From Marinobacterium lacunae (GTDB taxonomy: Bacteria > Pseudomonadota > Gammaproteobacteria > Pseudomonadales > Balneatricaceae), in the NCBI RefSeq assembly GCF_000705555.1, contig NZ_JMQN01000059.1, positions 124,001 to 188,000 on the forward strand: a DNA stretch of 64,000 nt, read 5' to 3'. Positions 39,271 through 49,131 of the stretch are shown in pieces (position 1 is the first letter of the stretch; each line of letters begins with the position of its first letter). The notes under the pieces were generated by a model, which was not told the origin of the DNA, searched no databases, and saw only the letters and a program-made list of their open reading frames with translations. The position numbers and the translations under genes were made by a program.

Positions 39271-41145
39271 TTACTGGGATATCCAGCGCGAATAGAATGC
39301 CAGCTCAAGCTCCAACACGCTGATTTGGTTCACGGGAGACCTAAAACCATGGCCTTCGTCACTGAAATAATGCGTTTCAACCGGGACGCCCTGCTCTCTT
39401 AAACGCGTTGCCATTTCGCGAGTCTGCTCGGGCAATACCACCTTATCCTCTTCTCCCTGAAAAAAGATAACAGGTGAACTTATCCTATGGGCATTATGCA
39501 GGGGTGAGCGCTCCAAGTAGCGCGTACTGTCTGCAACCGGATCTCCAATTAGCCAAGAGAGGTATCGGGACTCGAACTTGTGGGTTACATCATTCAGGCG
39601 CGATGGCTCGGATACCCCGTAAAGGCTGGCACCTGCCGTAAACAGGCTGCTATTGGCAAGTGCACTTAACGCGGTATAGCCCCCGGCGCTGTTGCCCCGA
39701 ATGAACATGGCGCCCGGATCTGCCAACCCTCGGTAGATCAAATCATGTGCAACACTTTCCACATCCTCTACATCGGACTCGCCCCAACGACCGGCCAGCA
39801 TCATCCTATAGCTGCGCCCATAACCGGTGCTGCCACGATAGTTGACGTCGGCGACCATGTAACCGCGTTGGGTCCAAAACTGTATGGCAGACTTCAGTAT
39901 CGGCGCTGTTGATGCGGTGGGCCCGCCATGTATAAAGATGATCGTGGGGCTAGGGGCCACGCCCGCACTCACCCCGCGATACAGAAAATAAGGCACGCGA
40001 CTGCCGTCCGGGAGAGGAGCCCCACACGGCTCGGGGTTTGTAACAGGATAATCCGGGAACTCTCCACCGTGGAGTGCATAGCCATTAACTGCGTAAGTAT
40101 CGGGCGTGCCGCTGATCCTCAACACCATCGGCTGCCGATTACTGAATTCGGCGACGCAACAGATCTCTCCATCGGCCAGCGCCAGGGAGTGTAAGCGGCT
40201 TGCTTTTAGATCAAGGCATAGCCGCTGCCAACGAATACCATCGTGCCGATAGAGGTTCGAATAGCCCCTATGCTGACCTATCGCCCAAAGCGCCCCGTTC
40301 TCATCCCAACCATAGGACGATAACCCAAATTGCCAGGGTGCAGAGGCAAACTCAGTATCGGCCGGTTTGTCACCCGACAAAGGTGTAAACGCCTCGCCAT
40401 TGAACGATTCTATTGACCACCAGTCATCACGATCGACCACCGCATGCAACACCCCATCAGGTGAGAAGCGCGGCTGAACCCAGGCGCGCTCGACATCGGA
40501 TACAACACGCTTCTCTTTTGGATAACCAAGGTCCGACAAAGACGCCGCGCACACGCGAGTGCTTAGCCAGGGTTGATTCGGGTGATCCCACTCTACCCAT
40601 GCCAACTCCGAACCGTCAGGGCTCAGCGCGGGCGACGCGTAAAAGTCAGCCCCCTCTGCCAACACTCTTACCCGGCCGTCGCTACCGACACTGACCAGGC
40701 GATTCTCAGGCTCAGGTTGCCCCTGCGTGTGAGTTTCGCAGATCGCGATGAGCCGTTGCCGTACGCTGTCAAAGGTAAGGTCTGCAAAGCGTGATCGATG
40801 CATGGATGTGAGTTGACGTGCAAAACCACCCGAGAGACTCGCACACCAAATCTGCTGATCACTGTCGTTGACGAAGAACGCGTTATGACTGGAGAGGCAC
40901 CAGGCGCCACCGCCGTACTCGTGGACTCGGCTTCGGACACTGAACTCTGCCGGCAAGATCGACTCCAGCTCTCCCGCTTCGAAGCGGCAGAGCTGGTTTT
41001 TACCGGTACGGCTATCGAAACTGACACCGTACGCCGAGCCACCTTGCGTTCTCAGCCCGGCGTATTCGCGTACCGCCTTGACCGCTTCAGCGGCCGAGAT
41101 GGGGTGCTCAACCGGATCGTGCAAAAACACGGGAGTTGCGCTCAT
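39271..41145 (-). CDS. pqqH: S9 prolyl-oligopeptidase family protein PqqH
   Basis: 624-residue protein with an N-terminal beta-propeller (about 1-370) and a C-terminal alpha/beta hydrolase (about 380-620). The catalytic Ser486 lies in [14 protein letters not shown], with Asp in EDKVVLP and His in DEGHGF. The ATG at 41145 ([14 protein letters not shown]) overlaps the pqqE end by 38 bases. A peptidase of this type directly after pqqE is called PqqH in P. aeruginosa; its role in PqqA processing or degradation is not settled. There is no PqqF-like M16 protease in the window. Confidence 0.88.
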   Translation of the reverse strand: MSATPVFLHDPVEHPISAAEAVKAVREYAGLRTQGGSAYGVSFDSRTGKNQLCRFEAGELESILPAEFSVRSRVHEYGGGAWCLSSHNAFFVNDSDQQIWCASLSGGFARQLTSMHRSRFADLTFDSVRQRLIAICETHTQGQPEPENRLVSVGSDGRVRVLAEGADFYASPALSPDGSELAWVEWDHPNQPWLSTRVCAASLSDLGYPKEKRVVSDVERAWVQPRFSPDGVLHAVVDRDDWWSIESFNGEAFTPLSGDKPADTEFASAPWQFGLSSYGWDENGALWAIGQHRGYSNLYRHDGIRWQRLCLDLKASRLHSLALADGEICCVAEFSNRQPMVLRISGTPDTYAVNGYALHGGEFPDYPVTNPEPCGAPLPDGSRVPYFLYRGVSAGVAPSPTIIFIHGGPTASTAPILKSAIQFWTQRGYMVADVNYRGSTGYGRSYRMMLAGRWGESDVEDVESVAHDLIYRGLADPGAMFIRGNSAGGYTALSALANSSLFTAGASLYGVSEPSRLNDVTHKFESRYLSWLIGDPVADSTRYLERSPLHNAHRISSPVIFFQGEEDKVVLPEQTREMATRLREQGVPVETHYFSDEGHGFRSPVNQISVLELELAFYSRWISQ

Positions 41146-42274
41146 TGCGATAGGTGATCGCGGTAGCGGGATGCTCAGCCTCGGCTGAAGCCCGCGCAGC
41201 CTCAATCAGGTGATGGTCAGGCGATTTGGCACATACCGGATCAGCGGCATTCATATCGCCCGTCATCAGATAGGCCTGACAACGACAGCCGCCATGATCC
41301 TTCTCCTTTTCGTCGCACGAGCGACAAGGTTCCTGCATCCACTCATCGCCACGAAAATGATTGAAACCGTTCGACGCGTTCCAGATCGCCTCGATCGACT
41401 GCTGCTTAACATTCGGAAATTCAATCGGCAGCATGCGGGCACTATGGCACGGCAACGCTGTACCGTCCGGCGTCACCGTCAGGAAGATCTCGCCCCAGCC
41501 GTTCATACACTTCTTCGGACGTTCCTCGTAGTAATCGGGTGTGACAAATATCAACCGTATCGGGTTGCCCTCGGCCTTGAGCGTTTCACGGTACTCGTTG
41601 GTAATCCGTTCCGCCCGTTCAAGCTGGGCACGCGTCGGCAACAGTTGCTCACGGTTTTCATACGCCCACCCGTAGTACTGACAGGTCGCAAGTTCGACGT
41701 AGTCGGCCCCAAGCTCCACACACAACTCGATAATCCGGTCGATCTGGTCGATGTTGTGCTTATGGGTCACGAAGTTAAGCACCATCGGATAGCCCTGCGC
41801 TTTCACTTCGCGGGCGATCTTAAGCTTCTGCTGAAACGCCTTTTTTGAACCGGCCAACATGTTGTTGACCTCTTCGTCCGAGGCCTGAAAGCTCACTTGT
41901 ATATGGTCCAGTCCCGCCTCGCGAAACGCTGCGATTCGTTCGGCACTAAGACCTATACCGGATGTGATCAGGTTGGTGTAGTAACCCAGCTTTCTTGCTT
42001 CGGCAATCAGTTGCTCAAGATCCTGCCGAACCAGAGGCTCCCCACCCGAGAAGCCAAGCTGAGCGGCGCCCATCTCGCGTGCCTGACGAAAGACGCTGAT
42101 CCATTCATCTGTGGTCAGTTCAGCACCGGTGTCGGCGAAATCCAGAGGGTTACTGCAGTATGGACACTGCAGCGGACATTTATAGGTTAACTCCGCGAGC
42201 AGCCAGAGTGGCTGCCCGTGTGGTTTCTGCTCGCGCGCCAGCGTATTAGCGGTAGTCGATCCAGTGCTGTTCAC
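41108..42274 (-). CDS. pqqE: PqqA peptide cyclase
   Basis: Radical SAM/SPASM enzyme that links the Glu and Tyr side chains of PqqA. It has [11 protein letters not shown] (CxxxCxxC) near the N-terminus and SPASM cysteines in [20 protein letters not shown]. The GTG at 42274 is chosen: GGAGG lies six bases upstream, inside pqqD, and gives a 388-residue product of normal length. It overlaps pqqD by 29 bases and pqqH by 38, so pqqCDE-pqqH are translationally linked. Confidence 0.96.
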   Translation of the reverse strand: MNSTGSTTANTLAREQKPHGQPLWLLAELTYKCPLQCPYCSNPLDFADTGAELTTDEWISVFRQAREMGAAQLGFSGGEPLVRQDLEQLIAEARKLGYYTNLITSGIGLSAERIAAFREAGLDHIQVSFQASDEEVNNMLAGSKKAFQQKLKIAREVKAQGYPMVLNFVTHKHNIDQIDRIIELCVELGADYVELATCQYYGWAYENREQLLPTRAQLERAERITNEYRETLKAEGNPIRLIFVTPDYYEERPKKCMNGWGEIFLTVTPDGTALPCHSARMLPIEFPNVKQQSIEAIWNASNGFNHFRGDEWMQEPCRSCDEKEKDHGGCRCQAYLMTGDMNAADPVCAKSPDHHLIEAARASAEAEHPATAITYRNERNSRVFARSG

Positions 42275-42530
42275 GGGCCACCTCCAGAAACTCGGTGATG
42301 TCACGGCTAAGATCACCCGCCTGCGGGAATTTTTCCCTCAACGCCGCGGTGATGGCGCTTACGTTACGCTGCCCATCTACCAAGGATAGTATTTCGCCCG
42401 CGCTTTCGTTCAACTTGACCATCCCTTCCGGGTAAAGCAGGACATACGCTTGCTGGGCAGGTTCCCATTGAAACCGGAACAGGCTGCCCAGGACGGGGAC
42501 GCGAAAATCGGTTTTAACGGCTGCGTTCAT
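42246..42530 (-). CDS. pqqD: PQQ biosynthesis peptide chaperone
   Basis: 94-residue RiPP recognition element that binds PqqA and presents it to PqqE. It shows [20 protein letters not shown] and [16 protein letters not shown], the family core. It overlaps pqqC by four bases (ATGA) and pqqE by 29. Confidence 0.96.
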   Translation of the reverse strand: MNAAVKTDFRVPVLGSLFRFQWEPAQQAYVLLYPEGMVKLNESAGEILSLVDGQRNVSAITAALREKFPQAGDLSRDITEFLEVAREQHWIDYR

Positions 42531-43282
42531 CGGAATAATCCTCGGTGATACACCTTGTCCCTGGTTACAGTATGGTAAGGGGGGCGCTCCATCTCGTAAG
42601 CCATACTCATGGCATCGAGCATGGTCCAGAGTACGTCCAGCTTGAACTGGAGAATCTCCAACATCCGCTCCTGTTTCTCGCGGGTGTCGTAGAAGTCCAG
42701 CGTGATCTCGAGGCCATGTTTAACATCGCGGCGCGCTTCGGTCAGCCGGTTACGGAAGTACTGGTAGCCCTCTTCCTTAATCCACGGGTAGTGATCCGGC
42801 CAAGCATCCAGACGCGACTGGTGGATAGTCGGCGCGAACATTTCGGTGAGCGACGAACTGGCCGCCTCTTCCCAACCGGCGCGCCGGGCGAAGTTCACAT
42901 AGGCGTCTACCGCGAAGCGCACGCCCGGCAGCACATGCTCCTGCGACAGAATCTCTTCGCGTGTCAGCCCTACGGCCTCACCGAGGCGCAGCCAGGCCTC
43001 GATACCACCTTCGGCATCGTCATATCCGTCGTGGTCGAGAATACGCTGAACCCACTTGCGCCTTACTTCACGGTCAGGGCAGTTGGCCAGAATCGCGGCA
43101 TCCTTGAGCGGGATATTGATCTGGTAGTAAAAGCGGTTGGCCACCCAGCCACGGATCTGTTCAGGCGTCGAGCGCCCGGCATACATATCGACATGATAGG
43201 GGTGGTGAATATGGTAGAGATCGCCCTTGGCCCTTAAGGCCTGTTCAAACGCTTCGCGACTCATCGGTGCTTGTGTACTCAT
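42527..43282 (-). CDS. pqqC: Pyrroloquinoline-quinone synthase
   Basis: Cofactor-free oxidase that catalyses the last ring closure and oxidation of PQQ. Typical stretches are [50 protein letters not shown] and the His-rich interior. 251 residues, normal. It lies 10 bases after pqqB. Confidence 0.97.
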   Translation of the reverse strand: MSTQAPMSREAFEQALRAKGDLYHIHHPYHVDMYAGRSTPEQIRGWVANRFYYQINIPLKDAAILANCPDREVRRKWVQRILDHDGYDDAEGGIEAWLRLGEAVGLTREEILSQEHVLPGVRFAVDAYVNFARRAGWEEAASSSLTEMFAPTIHQSRLDAWPDHYPWIKEEGYQYFRNRLTEARRDVKHGLEITLDFYDTREKQERMLEILQFKLDVLWTMLDAMSMAYEMERPPYHTVTRDKVYHRGLFR

Positions 43283-43292
43283 GCGGACACTC

Positions 43293-44213
43293 CTACAGCT
43301 CTATGCTCATACCGTCGTACGAGACCTCTATCCCGTGAGCAGCCAATTCAGCGCGTTCGGGCGAGTCCTCGATCAGGATCGGGTTAGTATTGTTGATATG
43401 AATCAGCACCTTGCGCGGCTTATCTAAAGTATCAAGAAAGGCGATCATGCCGCCCTCGCCCGATTGAGCCAGGTGACCCATATGGACGCCAAGCTTGTCG
43501 CCGACGCCGTTATGGGCCATCTCGTCATCACGCCACAGGGTGCCGTCCACCAACAGGCAATCAGCCTCAGCCATCATCGCCGGCAGGTGGGGTTCGATCC
43601 GGCCAAGGCCGGGAGCATAGAACAGGGATTTGCCGCTCTGGGTATCGCGGATCAACACACCGATGTTGTCGCCCGGATGGGGGTCGTTACGGTGTGGTGA
43701 ATAAGGGGGAGCACTGGAGATCAGCGGTACGGCAATAAACTCAAGACCCGGCGCACACTCGATGGTGAATCGGTTTACCGCATCCTCCACTGGAATGCGT
43801 TTTCGATTCAGACCGCCATTCCAGTGTTCCAGCATGTTAAATACCGGGAAGCCGCTCGTCAGGTCCTGGTGAACCATGTCGGTACACCAAACATCGAGCG
43901 GACAGCCTTCGCGCAGCATCAGCAAGCCGGTGGTGTGGTCGATCTGGCTGTCCATCAGCACGATGGCACCAATGCCGGTGTCGCGTTTGGCACGTGCCGG
44001 TTGCATCGGTGAGAAATCGGCCAGTTGAGCACGGATATCGGGGGATGCGTTGAACAGCACCCAGTCGATACCGTTGCTGGAAACGGCGATGGAGGATTGC
44101 GTGCGGGGCTTGGCGTTAAGGGTGCCGTTACGAACACCGGTGCAGTTATCGCAGTTGCAGTTCCACTGCGGAAAACCACCGCCGGCGGCCGAACCCAGGA
44201 TCTGTATTTTCAT
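43293..44213 (-). CDS. pqqB: Coenzyme PQQ biosynthesis protein PqqB
   Basis: Metallo-beta-lactamase-fold protein of 306 residues, an iron-dependent hydroxylase acting on the PqqA-derived intermediate. It begins [20 protein letters not shown] with paired cysteines (CNCDNC), and has [18 protein letters not shown] and [12 protein letters not shown]. It follows pqqA by about 100 bases that contain a hairpin. Confidence 0.97.
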   Translation of the reverse strand: MKIQILGSAAGGGFPQWNCNCDNCTGVRNGTLNAKPRTQSSIAVSSNGIDWVLFNASPDIRAQLADFSPMQPARAKRDTGIGAIVLMDSQIDHTTGLLMLREGCPLDVWCTDMVHQDLTSGFPVFNMLEHWNGGLNRKRIPVEDAVNRFTIECAPGLEFIAVPLISSAPPYSPHRNDPHPGDNIGVLIRDTQSGKSLFYAPGLGRIEPHLPAMMAEADCLLVDGTLWRDDEMAHNGVGDKLGVHMGHLAQSGEGGMIAFLDTLDKPRKVLIHINNTNPILIEDSPERAELAAHGIEVSYDGMSIEL

Positions 44214-44273
44214 TGTTATTGTATTTGGCCCAGAGTGGATGGAGAGGAACGTTCTATCCGGGCTGAGAGGAAG

Positions 44274-44296
44274 GCTACCGACAAATCGTCGGCAGC
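44274..44296 (-). terminator. Possible attenuator between pqqA and pqqB
   Basis: On the minus strand GCTGCCGAC and GTCGGTAGC form a nine-base arm pair (one G-T pair) around a five-base loop. No T-run follows, so it would at most attenuate read-through, or stabilise the pqqA mRNA end. Confidence 0.45.
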
Positions 44297-44314
44297 TTCA
44301 CTCGGAGCGCGCGA

Positions 44315-44386
44315 TTAACGGTTAGCGAAGTACATGGTGACTTCGAAGCCGATACGCAGATCAGTGAAAGCGGGCTTGGTCCACAT
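44315..44386 (-). CDS. pqqA: PQQ precursor peptide PqqA
   Basis: 23-residue peptide that supplies the Glu and Tyr from which PQQ is built. The minus-strand frame from the ATG at 44386 to a TAA at 44315 reads [20 protein letters not shown] and ends ANR; the E-V-T-M-Y core is intact. A GAGGTAAT ribosome site precedes the ATG. A putative shared operator lies 63 bases upstream. Confidence 0.97.
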   Translation of the reverse strand: MWTKPAFTDLRIGFEVTMYFANR

Positions 44387-44449
44387 AGGTATTACCTCGT
44401 TTGTTATTGTTGAACACACCTTGATCTTAGGAGCCGCCCATCCTAATCA

Positions 44450-44463
44450 ATATGGTACTTTGG
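44450..44463 (-). promoter_or_regulatory. Putative PQQ-regulon operator upstream of pqqA
   Basis: On the minus strand it reads CCAAAGTACCATAT. Similar sites precede exaC, the cytochrome c550 gene and the ped-type binding-protein gene. Found by eye, with no known binding protein. Confidence 0.5.
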
Positions 44464-44539
44464 AACTAAATGCGCCCCGAAATGGTAGCAATGCGCTGGC
44501 CTCGCCCAAAACGAACAGAGACAACATGCGACGGGATAG

Positions 44540-44567
44540 AAAAAAAATCGGCTCCCGAAGGAGCCGA
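44540..44567 (-). terminator. Terminator after exaC
   Basis: TCGGCTCC, loop CGAA, GGAGCCGA (44548-44567) is followed on the minus strand by eight T residues. A second GGGGGC-CGAA-GCCCCC hairpin lies at 44618-44633 without a T-run. Together they isolate exaC from pqqA. Confidence 0.9.
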
Positions 44568-44672
44568 AGAGTGCGCTTAGTGACGGCAGCCTCGTGGGGG
44601 ACAAGGCCTGGAATAGTGGGGGCCGAAGCCCCCGGAGCTATCCCTGTTCAAGCACAACGGACAGAGATACGT

Positions 44673-46193
44673 TTAGAAGAAGCCCAGCGGATCGGTGCTG
44701 TAGCTGACCAGCAGGTTCTTCGTCTGCTGGTAGTGATCCAGCATCATCTTGTGGGTTTCACGGCCAACACCTGACTTCTTATAGCCGCCAAACGCTGCAT
44801 GAGCCGGATACGCATGGTAGCAGTTGGTCCAGACACGGCCTGCCTGAATGCCGCGACCCATGCGGTACGAGCGGTTCATGTCACGAGACCACACACCTGC
44901 ACCCAGACCAAACTCGGTGTCGTTGGCAATTGCCAGTGCTTCAGCTTCATCTTTGAAGGTGGTAACAGCGACTACCGGCCCGAAGATCTCCTCCTGGAAC
45001 ACGCGCATGCTGTTGTTACCCTTGAGCAGGGTCGGCTGGATGTAGAAGCCAGAGTTAAGCTTATCGCCCAACTGCTCGGCTGCACCGCCGATCAGGCACT
45101 CAGCACCCTCTTCGCGACCGATATCCAGGTAACCCAGAATCTTGTCATACTGTTCCTGAGATGCCTGAGCACCGACCATGGTTTCAGTATCCAGCGGGTT
45201 ACCGCGCTTGATCTGCTTGATGCGCTCGATCACCATGGCGATGAACTTCTCGTAGATGCTCTCCTGAACCAGCAGACGGGACGGACAGGTGCACACCTCA
45301 CCCTGGTTGAAGAACGCCAGAACAGTACCTTCGACACACTTGCTCAGGAAGCTGTCTTCATGCTCCATCACATCTTCAAAGTAGATGTTCGGAGACTTGC
45401 CGCCGAGTTCGACGGTAGACGGAATGATATTCTCAGCGGCACACTTGAGGATGTGCGAACCAACCGGAGTAGAACCTGTGAATGCGATCTTGGCGATACG
45501 CTTGCTGGTCGCCAGCGCCTGCCCTGCTTCAGCACCGTAGCCGTTTACGACGTTCAGCACGCCGGCCGGCAGCAGGTCGCCGATAACTTCCATCAGAACC
45601 AGAATCGAAGCCGGAGTCTGTTCAGCAGGCTTCAGCACGATACAGTTACCGGCAGCCAGTGCAGGTGCGATTTTCCATGCGGCCATCAGCAGCGGGAAGT
45701 TCCAGGGGATAATCTGACCGACAACACCCAGCGGCTCGTGGAAGTGGTAAGCAACGGTGTTTTCGTCGATTTCACCGATTGTACCTTCCTGAGCGCGGAC
45801 ACAGCCGGCGAAGTAACGGAAGTGATCGGCAGAAAGCGGAACGTCAGCCGCCAGAGTCTCACGAACGGCCTTACCGTTGTCCCAAGTTTCGGCTACTGCC
45901 AGTCTTTCAAGATTGGCTTCGATGCGATCAGCAATCTTCAGCAGGATGTTGGAGCGTTCTGTGACGGAAGTACGGCCCCATGCGTCTTTTGCCTTGTGAG
46001 CGGCGTCAAGCGCCAACTCGATATCTTCTGCGGTAGAACGGGGGATTTCGCAGATAGCTTCGCCAGTACACGGAGTGATATTCGTAAAGTACTGACCCTT
46101 AACCGGCGCTACCCATTCACCACCGATGTAGTTGCCGTAGCGCTGCTGGAAAGTTACAACAGAACCTTCTGTACCGGGCTGTGCGTAGATCAT
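44673..46193 (-). CDS. exaC: NAD-dependent aldehyde dehydrogenase ExaC
   Basis: Class-type aldehyde dehydrogenase of 506 residues, which oxidises acetaldehyde or similar products of alcohol oxidation. It has [31 protein letters not shown], the catalytic Glu in [10 protein letters not shown] and Cys301 in [15 protein letters not shown] (with a second Cys303). Length and CxC site match ExaC of P. aeruginosa. The ATG at 46193 follows AGAGG; upstream frame extension to 46409 is not used. Its own promoter region carries a putative shared operator. Confidence 0.94.
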   Translation of the reverse strand: MIYAQPGTEGSVVTFQQRYGNYIGGEWVAPVKGQYFTNITPCTGEAICEIPRSTAEDIELALDAAHKAKDAWGRTSVTERSNILLKIADRIEANLERLAVAETWDNGKAVRETLAADVPLSADHFRYFAGCVRAQEGTIGEIDENTVAYHFHEPLGVVGQIIPWNFPLLMAAWKIAPALAAGNCIVLKPAEQTPASILVLMEVIGDLLPAGVLNVVNGYGAEAGQALATSKRIAKIAFTGSTPVGSHILKCAAENIIPSTVELGGKSPNIYFEDVMEHEDSFLSKCVEGTVLAFFNQGEVCTCPSRLLVQESIYEKFIAMVIERIKQIKRGNPLDTETMVGAQASQEQYDKILGYLDIGREEGAECLIGGAAEQLGDKLNSGFYIQPTLLKGNNSMRVFQEEIFGPVVAVTTFKDEAEALAIANDTEFGLGAGVWSRDMNRSYRMGRGIQAGRVWTNCYHAYPAHAAFGGYKKSGVGRETHKMMLDHYQQTKNLLVSYSTDPLGFF

Positions 46194-46294
46194 TGTCGTA
46201 AGCCTCTTTGTTTTTATGTCCAGAGACTGCGCCTTGCAGGCGAAGCCATTTGTTATTCGACTCTCGCATCTTAGTAAGCACACCCCCTTTCCCG

Positions 46295-46308
46295 GTATGG
46301 TCCCTTGG
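46295..46308 (-). promoter_or_regulatory. Putative PQQ-regulon operator upstream of exaC
   Basis: On the minus strand it reads CCAAGGGACCATAC, 101 bases before the exaC ATG. It shares 11 of 14 bases with the pqqA site and lies in the divergent exaC-luxS region. Confidence 0.5.
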
Positions 46309-46434
46309 CAGCGAAAAACCGATACTTTCGTACTGATCGCAATGGCTCGCCCGCCGCAATATCCGAGAAATACCGTCGGAGAAGCGATATACTGGCGTAT
46401 TGATACCATTCACCCGAGTCTGAAAGGATGATCT

Positions 46435-46947
46435 ATGCCACTTCTGGACAGCTTTAGAGTCGACCATACACGCATGCATGCACCGGCAGTGCGTATTGCC
46501 AAGACCATGAACACCCCGAAAGGTGATGCCATTACGGTGTTCGACCTGCGTTTCTGCCTGCCGAATCAGGAGATTCTGTCCGAGAAAGGGATCCACACGC
46601 TTGAGCATCTGTTCGCAGGCTTCATGCGTGACCACCTCAACGGTGACGCGGTAGAGATTATCGACATTTCACCGATGGGCTGCAGAACCGGCTTTTACAT
46701 GAGCCTGATCGGCACCCCGAGCGAACAGGATGTCGTCGACGCCTGGCGCGCCGCGATGGAAGACGTATTGAACGTGGCTGCTGAGGGCGACATCCCAGAA
46801 CTGAACAAATACCAGTGCGGCACTTACAGCATGCACTCACTGGACGAAGCGAAGCAGATCGCACGCAACATCCTTAATCGCGGCATTGAGGTGAACAGCA
46901 ACACTGAGCTGAACCTGAGCGAAGAGTTCTTACGCGAGCACAGCTAA
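46435..46947 (+). CDS. luxS: S-ribosylhomocysteine lyase
   Basis: Cleaves S-ribosylhomocysteine to homocysteine and the AI-2 precursor. Metal ligands His54 and His58 (GIHTLEHLF) and Cys128 ([12 protein letters not shown]) and the catalytic Cys83 (SPMGCRTGF) are present. 170 residues, normal. It completes the activated-methyl cycle with mtnN at 13806. It is divergent from exaC and is followed by a terminator. Confidence 0.98.
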   Translation: MPLLDSFRVDHTRMHAPAVRIAKTMNTPKGDAITVFDLRFCLPNQEILSEKGIHTLEHLFAGFMRDHLNGDAVEIIDISPMGCRTGFYMSLIGTPSEQDVVDAWRAAMEDVLNVAAEGDIPELNKYQCGTYSMHSLDEAKQIARNILNRGIEVNSNTELNLSEEFLREHS

Positions 46948-46969
46948 ATCCTGCTAACCTGCCCAATAT

Positions 46970-46995
46970 AAAACGCCCGCAACTGCGGGCGTTTT
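46970..46995. terminator. Bidirectional terminator between luxS and phhB
   Basis: AAAACGCCCGC, loop AACT, GCGGGCGTTTT: an 11-base perfect stem with T-runs on both strands between convergent genes. Confidence 0.9.
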
Positions 46996-47017
46996 GTTTT
47001 CCAGCACCGTGAAGCCG

Positions 47018-47341
47018 TCAGAGCTGATCAATTTTGGCTGCCAAGATGAAATCGTTTTCATGCAGTCCGCCTATCTTGTGCGTCCACAGCTCGATCTCTG
47101 CATGCCCCCACCCGAAACGTATCTCGGGATGGTGGTCTTCCGCTTCGGCCAGCTCACCCACTCGGTTTACGAACGACAGCGCATCGGCAAAATTACGAAA
47201 GGTAAATTCGCGCCGGATACGTTTACCGCCCTCTGCCAGCGTCCACAGCGGAACCTGCAGCGCAAGCTCGCCTGCCTCAGCGGGGTCAAGTGCTGGCATA
47301 CCGCCCCTGCACGGAATGCAGCTTTTCTCTGTTAGTGCCAT
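47018..47341 (-). CDS. phhB: Pterin-4a-carbinolamine dehydratase
   Basis: 107-residue enzyme that regenerates the pterin cofactor of phenylalanine hydroxylase. It has FTFRNFADALSFVNRVGELA and EAEDHHPEIRFGWGHAEIEL, with the conserved HHP. The ATG at 47341 has GGAGGCG seven bases upstream and gives MALTEKSCIPCRGGMPAL. No phenylalanine hydroxylase gene is nearby, so a general pterin role is also possible. Confidence 0.93.
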   Translation of the reverse strand: MALTEKSCIPCRGGMPALDPAEAGELALQVPLWTLAEGGKRIRREFTFRNFADALSFVNRVGELAEAEDHHPEIRFGWGHAEIELWTHKIGGLHENDFILAAKIDQL

Positions 47342-47422
47342 CACGCCTCCCGCTCTTCTAACGTTGGGTATGACATTACCCATGACCTAAAGTGTAGCGC
47401 GAATAGACGTCAGTCCCCTGCT

Positions 47423-48148
47423 TTACTCGATAGCCTCCAAATTGGACTCATCGGAAATAAACCGTTTACGCGCCTGAGCCGATACCCCCAGTATCTTCGC
47501 AAACCAGGGTGGAGGCGCCTCGAACACTCGCTGAAACTCCGCCAATTTAATGAGTGCGTCGACCGACTCTGGCACCTTGATCGGATAGATATCGGCGCGA
47601 ATCACCTTGGCAGCAGCAGGCCCGCCCATGGTCTGCACAAACAGCACTTTGCAATCCTTGATAAGGTCCACGCGGAACTGATTCTTATCCGGTGCGCTAT
47701 CGGCCTCAATGGTAGAGCGGATGTCCACCAAGCGAATCTCACTCGCCGATACCTGATAGACAAGGAATCTCAGGCAAGATCCAAAATGGCCATTGAGAAG
47801 TGCCCCTCCATTTGAGGCGACCGCAATGCGAACCGAATGCGGCATATCCCCCTCGCGATATCGATCGATAGAGGGCAATCCATCATCGGACTCTTCGCCC
47901 CAGAGGTAACGTACCGCCAGTTTGATATTCTCAAGCCCGATCCCGATATCCTCACCGTCCTCTTCACCGTCAAGACTTCCGATCCCTGTTTTCAGGTTGG
48001 TCACGGTGACCGACTTCAGTTTTTCATCATCCAGCGGCGCCCCAAGCCGGTCATGCAATATCGACAGAAGCTCCCCGACTTCAACTCCGGGCAGCGTTCG
48101 GGTCGCCAGTGCGATCCGCAATGCCAATTCTCGATCAAGCGGTTCCAT
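47423..48148 (-). CDS. NifX/NafY-like iron-molybdenum-cofactor-binding domain protein
   Basis: 241-residue protein. Residues of about 100-215 resemble the dinitrogenase iron-molybdenum cofactor biosynthesis domain (VRIAVASNGGALLNGHFGSC, VLFVQTMGGPAAAKVIRADI). The N-terminal 95 residues are helical and acidic and resemble the N-terminal part of NafY. In nitrogen fixers such proteins hold FeMo-cofactor or its precursor. No nitrogenase or other nif gene is in the window, so its role may be different here. It lies 9 bases after a rhodanese gene on the same strand. Confidence 0.85.
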   Translation of the reverse strand: MEPLDRELALRIALATRTLPGVEVGELLSILHDRLGAPLDDEKLKSVTVTNLKTGIGSLDGEEDGEDIGIGLENIKLAVRYLWGEESDDGLPSIDRYREGDMPHSVRIAVASNGGALLNGHFGSCLRFLVYQVSASEIRLVDIRSTIEADSAPDKNQFRVDLIKDCKVLFVQTMGGPAAAKVIRADIYPIKVPESVDALIKLAEFQRVFEAPPPWFAKILGVSAQARKRFISDESNLEAIE

Positions 48149-48157
48149 AATGGCCTC

Positions 48158-48457
48158 CTACGCTATCCAGGCGTTGAATCCGCCTGCCAGGCTGTACACC
48201 TCTGAGAATCCAAAATCGGCGAACATCTCGGCAACATGTTCGCTGGCATGGCCGTGATAGCAATAGATGACAATCTCGCGGTGTTTATCGCCACGCATCA
48301 GAAGTGATTCTCTCAGACCGTCATGCAGGTGCAGCGCATTCTCGATATGTCCGCTGCGGTAGTCGCGCAGATCTCGACAATCAAGCAGCAGCGCATTGGA
48401 CCGCCCCAGCAATTCCGGAAGCTCCTGTGCACTGATCGTTTTGAATTTCTCCATCAT
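48158..48457 (-). CDS. Single-domain rhodanese-like sulfurtransferase
   Basis: 99-residue rhodanese domain with LLDCRDLRDYRSGHIENALH and the active-site loop CYHGHAS (Cys nucleophile). The start at 48457 has AGGAGG six bases upstream. It is translationally close to the NifX-like gene, and pairs of this kind occur in nif regions. Sulfur delivery to that partner is a possible role but is inference. Confidence 0.9.
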   Translation of the reverse strand: MMEKFKTISAQELPELLGRSNALLLDCRDLRDYRSGHIENALHLHDGLRESLLMRGDKHREIVIYCYHGHASEHVAEMFADFGFSEVYSLAGGFNAWIA

Positions 48458-48744
48458 ACCGCCCTCCTGCAATTGACATGGCAGGCCTTGTCGCTCAGTT
48501 TCGCTTGCGCAACATACCCGTCATAGGAGAGCAGCAAAAGGCTTACCAAAAAACCACTTTTGGCCTTTTTTCTTATATTCCAGAGAGATAGCTATGATAA
48601 AAGGCGTAATGCGTTAACCCATAAAAACATGTGAACATCGATTGCTGTCGCAAACGCGACAAAGGTACATGCCGCTCGTTTGAGTGCTCAACATCATTCA
48701 GCGGTATCCGGTATGATTCCGGCGGGGCATGTAAAGGAATTGAA

Positions 48745-49062
48745 ATGGTCGAACTGAAAGATCTGATCTGGCTGGTCATAACAGGCACGCTTTGCCTGCT
48801 TTGGTGGAGGGGGCAGAAAGTGCGCGAGATCGCGCTGCGTCATGCCCGAAACGGCTGCGCCGACATGGACCTGCAGTTGCTTGACGAAAGTGTCGCGCTC
48901 CGAGCCATCTGGCTTAAGCGCGATGACGATGGCCAAATCCACCTATGGCGACGGTATCACTTCGAATTTGCATCGACCGGTGACGAGCGCTATGTGGGCG
49001 AGGTGGTCACCCTTGGCTATAAAGTGACCGGCTTTACCATTGCCCCCCACAGGATCGAATAA
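48745..49062 (+). CDS. DUF3301 membrane-anchored protein
   Basis: 105-residue protein of the DUF3301 family, function unknown. One N-terminal membrane helix (LKDLIWLVITGTLCLLWWRG) is followed by a soluble part containing LDESVALRAIWLKRDDDGQI and LWRRYHFEFASTGDERYVGE. The ATG at 48745 follows AAAGGA. An upstream in-frame extension to 48631 is not family-like and is dropped. It lies about 70 bases before the lytic transglycosylase gene. Confidence 0.85.
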   Translation: MVELKDLIWLVITGTLCLLWWRGQKVREIALRHARNGCADMDLQLLDESVALRAIWLKRDDDGQIHLWRRYHFEFASTGDERYVGEVVTLGYKVTGFTIAPHRIE

Positions 49063-49131
49063 CCTGACACAGGGCAGAAAACAGCCTGGCGCAGTTACTC
49101 AATATGCTCTATCAATAGTATCCTCACATCC

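Noticed and set aside
44799-46274. 491-codon open frame on the plus strand opposite exaC
   Set aside because: It is exactly antisense to a well-supported aldehyde dehydrogenase, has no family match and reflects the codon bias of the real gene.
47423-48148. Nitrogen-fixation gene cluster
   Set aside because: Only a NifX-like and a rhodanese gene are present; no nifHDK, nifENB or nif regulators are in the window.
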